Source: Hygrocybe punicea (lineage: Eukaryota; Basidiomycota; Agaricomycetes; Agaricales; Hygrophoraceae). From it: DNA of 64,000 nt. A model generated the notes under the pieces. The model was not told where the DNA came from. It was given only the letters and a program-made list of their open reading frames with translations, and did no database searches. Shown here in pieces: positions 33,122 through 43,301 of this stretch. A program made the position numbers and the translations under genes. The stretch lies in contig OY744463.1 of NCBI GenBank assembly GCA_963556145.1, positions 5,270,001 to 5,334,000 of the forward strand, given 5' to 3'. Numbering within the stretch: position 1 is the first letter of the stretch; each line of letters begins with the position of its first letter.

Positions 33122-33992
33122 AGGGTGTGTAGCGGGATATCACCTGATATGCCGATCCGCGCTATCCAAATTGGTAAGGAGTGGTATGTTGTATGTGTTC
33201 CGTTAATGACAATCATTATCATCTTGGTGGTTCGTTCATCCATGTCAAACAAAGAGGGTCCCCTTTCATCTGTTCCAACAGACTACTAAGATCAACCACT
33301 TCTCTTTGTTACATGTACAGGTCATTACAGGATTCGGGGTTTCATTTGCATACTGGCTTTCTCTGGGCTTTCTGCATTTGGTGAGGAGATGGGAGGGAGG
33401 AGGTTGAAGGAAGAGTAGGAAGGCGGCTTGAAGGGTTCGGTGATTTTCAGTTCGTCCAGGGAGAGGGAGTCATAATATGTCTGGTACAACCAAAACATAT
33501 TTGATTCATGAAGGTGGGATACCTAAGGCGATTGGTTTGTCTAGCAGTATCCTTCTACATCTGGGGCAATGACAAGTCTTGTCCATTGCATCATTTCATG
33601 TCGTAATCATCGTATCGAAGTAGCAGAATGACAGTGGTGACGTTAGTCAGGGGTGTATTCGGATTCGGGTTCCAGGTTTGGGCTTGAGCAATTATTATGG
33701 ATAAACCATAAATAATTCGCAGGGCGGCAGTCTTGAGGTTGACCATTCGGAATATTCAACAATCATTCGGGGTCCGGGTGGCTAGTGTACATCAACAGAT
33801 TTCAGGTCTGCATCAGTAACAGGCTAGCATCGTTCGTTCGTCCATTCGTGTGGGGTCAGGGTTGAGGGATGGATAAAGTCGGGAGGAGAAGGAGAGGAAG
33901 AGGGTGTAGGGGAGGACGAGGGAGAGAGGAGGGAGTTCGTTCGTTCATGTCGAAAGTTGAATGTCGGGGGAGTTGGGAAACGTTTAGTCTTT

Positions 33993-35662
33993 TGTTACGG
34001 ATCGCTTCTGCAGCGGGCTCCGGCAACAATCAACTTAACTGGGGATCGGATTCCAGAGGAGAGAGAAGCAGTTTTCATTGTTGCTTACTACTAAGACAAC
34101 ACTGCTAAGAGGGGGGGTTCATGGTACAATGTCATTGCGAGCCGTGGGGGTTACCCAAGATAAGGGGGTCTGCCCCAAGAACCAGACTAAACGTAAAGAA
34201 AGGAAAAGAAGAAAAAGTCCGAACCAACAACAAGAACAGTATATATAGTGACTGGTCTTGAGGGGAGGTAAACAGAAATACAACCATGAAGCCATAACAT
34301 GTCCAACTCTACCATGTGTTCACCATGAGGCGCACATGAGGCGTCCTCATGTCGATGTTCTCGCGATCCAACTGGAGGCCCGGGTGTCATTGAGGGAGAG
34401 GTGAGGTCCAGATGACTCGGATGATTTGTCATCAGATCATGTGATGTGCAGAATTGCCTATTCGGGGTCTACACTTGCTGTAACAAGCAAGTGTGCAATC
34501 TGGCAAGTGCATTGCACGGTCGGGTCGAAGATGGGTATCATCCAGTGTGGGATTGGTGATGAGAATGTCTTGAGGTGGTGTGGATGTAGTGGCAAGGTTT
34601 GCATGAAAGAAAACAAAGGAATGTGTGGAAGGAAAACCAACTAGGACGGTGGGCTAGTCGAGGTCAGACATGTGAACAGCATAAGCTGTACCGGATGACG
34701 ATGTCTGTTGATGACATATCGAGGAGCGGTGTCTTGTCCTGTTTGTGGAACAAGAAGGTCCACTTGATGTCGGTATTCGTCCAAGAAAGGGTATCATTGT
34801 AAACGAGTGTGGGAGATATCAAGGTTATAGATGGAAAAGGTTAAATGAATGTGGGTCCAGGTTTCGAGTCATGGCACGAGTGACAAGCTGTGGGAACAAG
34901 TCGTCGGGTACTGCATTGAAGCGGTGTCGTGCGAACAATATGCGATAGGGGTTGGTTCACTGTTTGGGAAGTCGTATGGTCTGTGGTCGAAGTCCAAAAG
35001 AATGTGCTTCGGCAATGGTCGGATTAGAGAGAACAGTGAAATGTCCCGTGATCGAGGATTGTCCAGGGCATGCGTGCAGGTGAGGAATGTCGTCGGATCG
35101 TCAGGGAGGATAATGGTAGGCACAGAATACGAAAGTGGAAACCATATATCCGGGAATGGCAATTGTCAATTACGTGTCGAGATATTGTTGAGGTGGAAGT
35201 CAGAAGTATCAATGGTGGAAGGGTTTCGATGCCGATGCCAAAGATAGATCATAACAAAGTAGAAACCGATCAGGAAGGTGATGGCAACGCTGCCAATAAC
35301 AATTACGGTAATGAGCTGTGTCGGGAGTACAGCCATTGTGAATCGGTTTGTCGTGGGATGAAGTCAACAATATGTCAGGGCGAGGGAAAAGACAATAGCG
35401 ATGATGTCCGTCGGCAAGGAGACTATTCGGGTACAACAAGGTCACGTGGGATATGTCCATGGTCGGTCTGGATTGTTCTAGAAGAAGGGACAAAAAGAGA
35501 ACAAGGATAAGAAAATACAAGGATGTCCGAATGAAGAAACAATGACATTGAAAGGAAGACAAAGGACAAAAAGAAATGAAAAAGGAAGGTGTGCAGTGCA
35601 GAATCGTCATGGTGGGTATCGGAATGGGCATCGGGGTTGGAAGCGGAGTTGGAAACGTAACA
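33993..35662 (-). repeat. LTR-A, right copy of the complete element
   Basis: 1670 bp; essentially identical to 29286-30955. Immediately followed by CAAGA and resumption of the chromovirus frame at NKFAWTSNCQFAFDSLKQ. Confidence 0.92.
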
Positions 35663-35667
35663 CAAGA

Positions 35668-37213
35668 AAAGATAATAAATTCGCTTGGACTTCTAACTGT
35701 CAATTCGCATTCGATTCCCTTAAACAATCCATTACTTCCAAACCTATCCTTAAAGCTCCCCAACTTGATCTTCCTTATATCCTCAAAACCAACTCCTCTG
35801 GCTTCGCAATCGGTGCTGTCCTTATGCAAAAACATGACGATTAGGGCTGGTCAGGGGTACACCCACAGTGCTCTGGGGCTGTACTCGGACCCGTACCCGT
35901 CACGGGTACGTACCCGAGGCCAAAAGTATGGGTATGGCACGGGTTTTGCAGGGGTACAGGAAGAAACATGCAAAATACCCCATTTTTACCTGTTTTTGGT
36001 GGTTTTTATGGTTATTGTGGACGGAATACTGGCCGGATCCCTTTAGTGTAAAGGTACACAATGTTTAGAATACTGTGGAGAGTGTTGAGAGCATTTTTAC
36101 ATATTTTTACAAGCAATGATTCTCATTATATCCCTCAAAAACATGCAAAATACCCCATTTTTACCTGTTTTTGGTGGTTTTGATGATTATTGTGGACGGA
36201 ATACTGGTCGGATCCCTTTAGTGTAAAGGAACACAATGTTTAAAATACTGTGGGGAGTGTTGAGAGCATTTTTACATATTTTTACAAGCAATGGTTCTCA
36301 TTATATCCCTCAAAAATAGCGAAAAATACCCCAAAAATTGAGTTTTTGATGTTTCTTCTCCCAAAAAAAATACAGCCAATACCCGCATGGGTACTGCGGG
36401 TATTCTGAGGCTGGACTCGTACCCTTAACCCGTGGTACCCGTACTCTTAACCCCTGGGGGTATTGCATACCCTTGACCTGCCCTAATGACGATAAGCTTC
36501 ATCCTATCGGTTATTATTCCGCTTCACTATCTCCTGCAGAACGAAACTATTCAACTCCAGATCAAGAACTTCTGGCTATTGTTAAATCGCTATCACACTG
36601 GTGTCATCTACTCAAAGGAGCTAATCACACCATTGTCATTAGATCCGACAATCAAGCCCTCAAATACTTTATGACAAACCACTCCCTCTCTCGTCGCCAA
36701 GCTAGATGGTCCGAAGTTCTCAGTCGCTTCGATTTCTGTATAGAACATATCCCTGGAACATGTAACCATGCTGATGGCTTATCTCGCAGCCCCGATTATT
36801 TCCCTGAAGGTCCCGACAACTTGGATAGAGCTCTACTTTCGGAATCTCACTTCATCAATGTGATCATTAATTTATCCTCTCCTAGATTCCTTAATCAACT
36901 TTGCTTCCCATCCCCATTGCCACCTTACATCTCTTCTAAAATCTCCAATTCCTCTTCCCAATGGTCCCTCATAGATGGATTGGTCCATGATGCTAGAGAA
37001 CGCATAGTTGTGCCTGAGGTTGTTTCTCTGCGCACCGAGATTATTCGTTCGGCTCATTCACCACCTCATGCTGGGCATCCTGGAATAGATAAGACTTGCG
37101 ACCTCATCTCTCGCAATTATGTCTGGGAATCACTTCATTGAGATGTTTCTAATTTTATTGCCTCCTGTCCTGATTGTTAATGTACTAAGATTCTACGTTC
37201 ACGCCCTACAGGA
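35668..37213 (+). pseudogene. Chromovirus RT end, RNase H and integrase N-terminus
   Basis: After the CAAGA duplication the frame resumes FAWTSNCQFAFDSLKQSITS...PYILKTNSSGFAIGAVLMQ (RNase H start), is interrupted by the 644-bp MITE, and continues LHPIGYYSASLSPAERNYST, DQELLAIVKSLSHWCHLLKG, IRSDNQALKYF and ARWSEVLSRFDFCIEHIPGT...HADGLSR. The integrase zinc-binding HHCC region follows (AHSPPHAGHPGIDKTCDLI...NFIASCPDC). In-frame stops TGA at 37139 and TAA at 37178 are each one C-to-T step from Arg and Gln codons. Solo LTR-A then splits the integrase at 37219. Confidence 0.9.
35842..36485 (+). mobile_element. 644-bp hAT-like MITE, copy 2, nested in chromovirus RNase H
   Basis: Perfect 8-bp duplication ATGACGAT (35834-35841, 36486-36493) falls in codons of the RNase H domain. 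Ends TAGGGCTGGTCAGGGGTA and, reverse-complemented, TAGGGCAGGTCAAGGGTA. Same internal duplicated block as copy 1 at 19394-20037, opposite orientation. No coding capacity. Confidence 0.93.
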
Positions 37214-37218
37214 CTATT

Positions 37219-38893
37219 TGTTACGTTTCCAACCCCGCTTCCAACCCCGATGCCCATTCCGATACCCACCATGACGATTCTGTACTGCACACCTTCCTTT
37301 TTCATTTCTTTTTGTCCTTTGTCTTCTTTTCAATGTCATTGTTTCTTCTTTCGGACATCCTTGTATTTTCTTATTCTTGTTCTCTTTTCTTCCTTTCTTC
37401 TTCTAGAACAATCCAGACCGACCATGGACACATCCCCACGTTACCTTGCTGTACCCGAATAGTCTCCTTGCCAATGGACATCATCGCTATTGTCTTTTCC
37501 CTCGCCCTGACATATTGTTGACTTCATCCCACGACAAACCGATTCACAATGGCTGTACTCCCGACACAGCTCATTACCGTAATTGTTATTGGCAGCATTG
37601 CCATCACCTTCCTTATCGGTTTCTACATTGTTATGATCTATCTTTGGCATCGGCACCGAAACCCTTCCACCATTGATACTTCTGACTTCCACCTCAACAA
37701 TATCTCACCATGTAATTGACAATTGCCATTCTCGGATATATGGTTTCCACTTTCGTACTCCATGCCTACCATTATCCTCTCTGACGATCCGACGACATTC
37801 CTCACCTGCATGCATGCCCTGAACAATCCTCGATCACAGGACATTTCACTGTTCCCTCCAATTTGACCATCGCCAAAGCGCATACCTTCAGACTTCGACC
37901 ACAGACCATACGACTTCCCAATACAGTGAACCAACCCCTATCGTATATTGTTCACACGACATCGCTTCAATGCAGCAACCAACGTCTTATTCCCACAGCT
38001 TGTCACTCGTGCCATGACTCGAAACCTGGACCCACATTCATTTATCCTTTTCCATCCATAACCTTGATACCTCCCACACTCGTTTACAGCAATGCCCTTT
38101 CTTGGACGAATACCGACATCAGGTGGACCGCATTGTTCCACAGACAGGACAAGACATCACCCCTCGATACGTCATTGACACAGACATCGTCATCCGGTAC
38201 AGCTTATGCTGTTTGCATGTCTGACCTCGACTAGCCCACCGTCCTAGTTGGTTTTCCCTCCATACATTCCTTTGTTTTCTTTCATGCCGACCTTGTCGCT
38301 ATATCCACGCTACCTCAAGACACTCCCTTTACCAATCCTACACTGGACGATACCCCTCTTCGACCCGACTGTGCATTGCACTTGCCAGACTGCGCACTTG
38401 CCTGTTACAGCAAGTATAGTCCCTGAATTGGCAATTCTGCATGTCACATGATCCAATGACAAATCATCCGAGTCATCCGGACCTCTTCCATCCTCAATGA
38501 CACCCGGGCCTCCAGTTGGATCGCAAGAACATTGACATGAGGACGCCTCATGTCTGCCTCATGGTGAACATATGGTGTAGTTGGACATGTTGTAGCTTCA
38601 TGGTTGGATTCCCATTTACCTCCCCTCAAGTCCATTCACTATATCTACTGTCCTTGTTGTTGGTTCGGACTTTTTCTTCTTTTCCTTTCCTTACGTTTAG
38701 TCTGGTTCTTGGGGCAGACCCCCTTATCTTGGGTAACCCCCATGGTTCGCAATGACATTGTACCATGAACCCCCCTCTTAGCAGTGTTGTCTTAGTTATA
38801 AGCAACAATGAAAACTGCTCTTCTCTCCTCTGGAAACCGATCCCCAGTTAAGTTGATTGTTGCCGGAGCCCGCTGCAGAAGCGATCTGTAACA
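37219..38893 (+). mobile_element. Solo LTR-A in the chromovirus integrase
   Basis: 1675 bp, TGTTACGTTTCC...GATCTGTAACA, inverted relative to the other LTR-A copies. Perfect 5-bp duplication CTATT (37214-37218, 38894-38898). More diverged than the complete pair at 29-35 kb. Removing it joins the integrase zinc region to the catalytic core. Confidence 0.93.
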
Positions 38894-38898
38894 CTATT

Positions 38899-39928
38899 GC
38901 ACCCTCTTCCTCCTGCTTCCACAGCATGGGAAGAAATCACTGCAGACTTTATAACTCAGTTACCACTTTCTTTTGGATTTGATGCAATCTTTGTCGTTGT
39001 CGATCGCTTTATGAAACATGCTCATTTCATTCCTACAACTTCGGCACTCTCCGCTGAAGGTGCTGCACATCTTTTTCGAGCAAAATTCACAGCTGAACTC
39101 AACAAACTTCTTGGAATTGATACGGCTTTATCCACTGCCTATCATCCTCAAACCGATGGACAAACAGAACACACTAATCAGGAACTGGAATAGTACCTCC
39201 AGCTCTACACCAACTTCATGCAATCCGATTGGTCCGAGTGGTTATCACAGGCTGAGTTCTCCTATAACAACCGCTTGCATTCTTCCACTGGCTTTTCCCC
39301 TTTCTATTTAGAATATGGCCACCATCCCTGAACTCCCTTATCTATCGACAAACCGGAATCCAACAATCCCTCTGCTAATGATTTTCTCATGACCCTACAC
39401 GATGCGCAATATGCCACAAGTCTCTCCTTACAATGAACCGCTGACGACATAAAGCACTTCACTGATAGAAAACGTAAACATATCACCTTCGATATTGGAC
39501 AACTCGTTTGGTTGGACATACGAAACCTCAACACCAGACGACCAACAAAAAAGCTAGATGTTCAACGCACTGGACCCTTCCCCATCATCGATCGTATTTC
39601 CCCTGTGGCCTACAAGCTCCAACTTCCACATTCCTGGAAGATTCACCCAGTTTTTCATGTTTCCCTATTGCAACCGGCTATTGTTGACGAACAATTACAT
39701 CCTCCTGTGACAGATGACAACTTACATCCCCCTCCCGATATCATTGATGAACATGAGGAATACGAAGTTGAAACTGTCATTGATCATCATTATCGCCGCC
39801 GCAAGAAGGAATACCTTGTGAAATGGAAAGGCTACTCCGCCGATGAAAATACTTGGGAACCTCTTTCCAATTTGCATCATGCACGTGATGCAATTCTAGA
39901 ATATGAAGATCGAAGAAACACCACGTGA
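38899..39928 (+). pseudogene. Chromovirus integrase core and chromodomain
   Basis: The catalytic core reads TAWEEITADFITQLPLS (first Asp), FVVVDRFMKHAHFIP, ALSTAYHPQTDGQTEHTNQE (second Asp and Glu), then FSYNNRLHSSTGFSPFYLEY and FDIGQLVWLDIRNLNTRRPT (C-terminal GPY/F-type segment: GPFPIIDRISPVAYKLQLP). The C-terminus YEVETVIDHHYRRRKKEYLV...KWKGYSADENTWEPLSNL is a canonical chromodomain, which defines chromoviruses and directs integration toward particular chromatin. Stops TAG 39191, TGA 39329 and TGA 39434 interrupt it; all are one C-to-T change from Gln or Arg. Confidence 0.92.
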
Positions 39929-41070
39929 TGTCATTACCAATTCATATATAAACTCAGGCATCTTTTTTCCGCCTTCTTCGCTCTTTTGCCTTCTGCCCAT
40001 CATTGTGTTGCGCCTCTACAACATCATTCCCCACTTTCGTCATCTTGACTTAGGACTCTCCCTTCATCATTCTAAACGCATTCTCACCAAGTATCGTCAC
40101 TTCCAATTCTCTATTCATCTTGACTGTTTCGACGACGATCCTCGTCCCACCCCTCCTCGGTTGGTCATCCCACAGTATATGTACCATACCACTCGTCGTG
40201 ACTACGATTGGCCCCCTGAACATCTTTGGGACAATCCTTCTGCTTGGCCTGAACGTCCTCCTCTCTGGTTCATGTTAACCCAGTGGTGCTCCCCCATTTT
40301 CATTCGCCTCGTTCATTCTGAAGCCCCTGGTGCTGCACATCTCGACTATGTCCTCCATTTGCTCCAACAATCCTTTCTCCTTCCTTGGACCTATTGTAAG
40401 GTCGTTTACATCATCAATCTCCTGGCCTCCCTCCAATCCGTCCTTGACCAATTCTTTCCCAACCACTGTATCAAAGTCAACTTCCCCGCCGAATTCTGGC
40501 AATGAAGTTTTACCCATCCCCTCGGTTTCGCTGACAATGAAGTCCTGTACCGTTGCATCCAGGCCTGCGATGGAACTTTCCTCCTCACGCCCCCTGTCAG
40601 TCCATACCAACAATGGACACTCAATCGAGGTAACTGACGAGCAAGAATATTTTATGGAGATCGCAGACGACGCAGAAGACTATGACGAGTCATGCCTGAA
40701 CAATGATGACCCTTTTGCTGAGTTCATTGCTACCGCTCATCTCGTCTTCCCCTCTCCTCCCTCTCCTTCTTCTTCGCCGCCTAACACTTTTTACATTCCT
40801 CTCGAGGGTGACTTCGACACTTGGTTGAACACTCCTGCTCCACTTCCATCCCTTCCGATCACGCCCTTTCCCCATAGAGGTTGTTCCCATTCTCGTTCAC
40901 GTTCACGTTCTCATTCACACCCCTTTCCACGCTTCCAACGTGATGACAGTGACTGACTACGATGCCATGCCTTACAGCAATCGACCTTCGATCGGATTTA
41001 TGGACTTTGTTGGGACGATAACCTTCCTCCCTCTCTCCTCCACGACTGTGAGCAGTATCTCGGTTGGAAA
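39903..41070 (+). pseudogene. Extra 3' reading frame of the chromovirus
   Basis: A frame of about 200 codons starts within the last codons of the chromodomain and contains VIPQYMYHTTRRDYDWPPEH, NPSAWPERPPLWFMLTQW, IFIRLVHSEAPGAAHLDYVL and FFPNHCIKVNFPAEFWQ, stopping at 40503. After it, other frames continue VTDEQEYFMEIADDAEDYDE, a Pro/Ser tract, EGDFDTWLNTPAPLPS, a Ser/Arg/His tract and STFDRIYGLCWDDNL. These pieces look like one original protein of about 370 residues broken by a stop and indels. No known domain. A comparable frame occurs in the LTR-A element (32063-33121). Confidence 0.5.
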
Positions 41071-41101
41071 GATTATACATGGTCATGTTAGGCCGGTAGA
41101 G

Positions 41102-41502
41102 TGTTACGATTTCTTAGCTAAGACGTGCTTCCTTTTTCCTTTTTCCTTTTCCTCTCCTCTTCCGCTATCTTTAGTCATTCCTTTCACATATGCACTGCCC
41201 TTTTCCCTCCGCTTAGTTGTATCATATGACAAATGCTGTATGTTATCTCCTTTCATTTATGTTTCATCCCTTATCACCATATGCTATGGCGCATAGCCCC
41301 TATCCCTTTCCTCATAACATAGCCACTCCCTTGGACTATATAAGTAGTCTACTTTCAGCTTGTACTGTAGCCTTTAAATTTCGTATAACTTGCAACTCAA
41401 TCACTTCCTCTTATTCTAAGATTGACTGCCTTCAGAATCTAAGCACCTTTCTCTAAACCGTCTTGTGAAGTAAAAACCTTCAGCTTACTCCGTCGCATTA
41501 CA
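41102..41502 (+). repeat. Chromovirus 3' LTR
   Basis: 401 bp partner of 25962-26362. Differences include CG to TG or CA changes (TAGTTGTA, CCTTCAGAATC, CCTTCAGCTT), consistent with decay at methylated cytosines. Confidence 0.93.
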
Positions 41503-41836
41503 GTATCCTCCTGTTCATCAGCGGCGTCCCATGTATCATTATTTTTTATTTCTTTGGTTTCTCTTTTATTTTGTTTATTTTCATGTATATTAGTCTATAT
41601 ACAGTATTTATAAGAATATATCTATGATATGTAAAAAATTCCACAAGAAAAGACAGCAGGGTAGTGAAATAGTCATGCTCAATGTCGATGACAATGAGCA
41701 CGCATGCCTGTGGGTGATGGGTGGGGCCATGGCAACGGTGGCAGGAAAGCCCGAGCCCATTAGTGCCCTTGTTCCTGACGTCAGATGTGCTTCCGGAGCC
41801 AATGTTACTATATTTGAAATACTATCTACTCTATGC
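41503..41836 (+). pseudogene. Unidentified gene-like fragment, right of the chromovirus
   Basis: After an AT-rich stretch that could be the rest of an intron (ending near ...TTCCACAAG), the plus strand encodes RQQGSEIVMLNVDDNEHACL, WVMGGAMATVAGKPEPIS and ALVPDVRCASGANV, stopping before the MITE. It may be the downstream exon of the fragment at 25595-25961. I cannot name the family. Confidence 0.3.
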
Positions 41837-41839
41837 TAA

Positions 41840-42566
41840 GGCCCTGTTCGGCTGGGATTATAATCTGAGATTATTCACGAGATTATTTACACCATCCAAA
41901 CTTGTGCAAAGTCACGCTTCCTCTTTTGGATCTTGCTGATCAGCTGACTGTAAAGCTGAAATGGACATGACTATTCTGGTAGCTTAGTAATCATTCTGTC
42001 AATACTTTAAACTCCACATACCACAGGCTTTTGGATGAAAAAAAGAGTTATCCTATATTAGTTTGCACTAACCAAGGCTACACCAAGTTTTGTAGTAGAT
42101 TTGTATGGGAGATTAATAACGGCTGGATGAGCAGTCATGCTGACTAAGCTAGTACTAAGAATAGACTGTCTCTAACCCAATTAGGCCAAATAATCCAAAA
42201 GCAGCCTCAAGGAAATCAATGAAGAATTCCTCACTCAACCTCACTACTTGAACTATGCTAGATGAGCTTCATTAGTCCTGTGATGTATGCTATTATTTTA
42301 TAATGCATTTTTGTACACTGCAGCATGAGTTCCTTACTGCGAAAACAATGCCACGTCACCAGTCAGCACATGCCTTGATGACAACCAACCAACACGTGAT
42401 TTGATGACTTAAGACCTTACCTTGATTTGGTTCAATGGTCACACTAGTCACACCAAATCGGCCAATTGCCACAGCAAACAATCAGCAAATAATCTGAAAG
42501 CTGATTATTTCATTTTGGCAGTAAAATTTGAATAATCTCAGATTATAATCCCAGCCGAACAGGGCC
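41840..42566. mobile_element. PIF/Harbinger-like MITE, 727 bp
   Basis: Nearly perfect terminal inverted repeats of about 37 bp starting GGCCCTGTTCGGCTGGGATT; 3-bp duplication TAA on both sides (41837-41839, 42567-42569). A GGCCCTGTT start plus a TAA/TTA duplication is the PIF/Harbinger signature. No transposase frame. It is the last mobile element before the gene-rich region. Confidence 0.88.
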
Positions 42567-42607
42567 TAAATATTGGGGCAAGGTTTAAATGCCGGGGTTG
42601 GGAAAAC

Positions 42608-42640
42608 AATAGCTGCTGAGACATGTGCTCAGCAGCTATT
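42608..42640. repeat. Perfect 13-bp hairpin
   Basis: AATAGCTGCTGAG, 7-nt loop ACATGTG, CTCAGCAGCTATT. It lies between the Harbinger-like MITE and the Alba-domain gene; it could be a remnant element end or a structured leader. No terminator-like T run follows. Confidence 0.8.
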
Positions 42641-42671
42641 CATAGGCTTAGGTAAATGACCAGGTGTGTAA

Positions 42672-42702
42672 CACGTGGCGTGACCAAGGGAAAAGTCACG
42701 CC
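42672..42702. promoter_or_regulatory. CACGTG box and 8-bp inverted repeat upstream of the Alba gene
   Basis: CACGTG (42672-42677) overlaps an inverted repeat GGCGTGAC (42677-42684) / GTCACGCC (42695-42702) about 150 bp before the start codon. CACGTG is the core site of bHLH factors; a role here is inference. Confidence 0.3.
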
Positions 42703-42852
42703 AGACCCTATTGCAAACTTAGACAAACAAGTTTTTGCGGATTGCGTTTCTCAATCTTTATGCAACAATCTTTATGCAACCGACTGTATTTGATCCTCAT
42801 CTGGCTCCAACAATTTCAAAAACGGCTGTAAAAGGAAACTCAATTTATTTCA

Positions 42853-43301
42853 ATGGCGACGACCTTCGATTTACAAGAGAATCGAACTGAACAAAGCCAG
42901 GAACCTCACCGGATCCGCATCACCAACCACGGAAAAATTCGTACTTGGGTAACCTTTGCTTTAGACTTCTTTCAGGTTTGTGAATCACATCAGCGGGATT
43001 TCATGTTTATCGTAGTTTCTAGACGAATCCCGATAGGCCTTTAATTTTTCACACACTTCCCGCGACCCATTCTTCGACCGCTGCTGTCCCCCGTCTCATT
43101 TCGGTAGCAGAAATCATAAAGCGGGAGTATCTCAAGCAACTGGTGGGGAAACATTCAAAACAAACGACAGGTTTGCACCAGTACAATGAAATCCGTTGTT
43201 TGGAAGATGTAGACATCATCGATGGCACAGGAGAATTGAGGACGGCGATGGAAGGGACAAACCAGTGCGTTTCAAGAGGCACTCGCCAAAGTTTGACCTA
43301 A
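42853..43301 (+). CDS. Alba-domain protein (RNase P/MRP Rpp25/Pop6-like)
   Basis: Two exons, 42853-42975 and 43023-43301, joined by a 47-nt intron (GTTTGTG...TTTCTAG), give a 133-residue protein. The N-terminus has RIRITNHGKIRTWVTFALDF, the second exon RPLIFHTLPA followed by AVPRLISVAEIIKREYLKQL and LHQYNEIRCL. The order (short beta strand, helix, the x-L-I-F/GxG-like strand, then VAEIIKR) is that of the Alba fold, an RNA/DNA-binding fold used by RNase P/MRP subunits and by chromatin or mRNA-binding proteins. Its length suits a stand-alone Alba protein. Which of these roles applies cannot be read from the sequence. Convergent with SRP68, 256 bp apart. Confidence 0.7.

Larger units (their letters stand above)
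29286..35662 (-). mobile_element. Complete LTR-A element, 6377 bp, no pol; nested in the chromovirus RT
   Basis: LTRs 29286-30955 and 33993-35662, each exactly 1670 bp, TGTTACGG...CGTAACA. A perfect 5-bp duplication CAAGA flanks it (29281-29285, 35663-35667). I found only one difference between the LTRs (30201 region against 34908 region), so insertion is very recent. The 3037-bp interior has no gag, RT or integrase; its only sizeable frames are on the minus strand, hence the orientation given. It therefore depends on enzymes encoded elsewhere (large-retrotransposon-derivative type). Confidence 0.9.
25962..41502 (+). mobile_element. Ty3/gypsy chromovirus with three nested insertions
   Basis: LTRs of 401 bp at 25962-26362 and 41102-41502 (TGTTACGATTTC...CGCATTACA, about 98% identical), flanked by GTACC/GTATC, a 5-bp duplication with one mismatch. 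Removing the nested LTR-A element (29286-35662), MITE (35842-36485) and solo LTR-A (37219-38893) with their duplications leaves about 6.83 kb, normal for a chromovirus. Order: gag with CCHC knuckle, protease, RT, RNase H, integrase, chromodomain, then an extra 3' frame. At least seven in-frame stops and two frameshifts make this copy defective. Confidence 0.93.

Noticed and set aside
43023..43050. Alternative acceptor for the Alba-gene intron at 43037
   Set aside because: It puts the second exon out of frame; only the CTAG at 43021-43022 keeps the RPLIFHTLPA...VAEIIKR frame.
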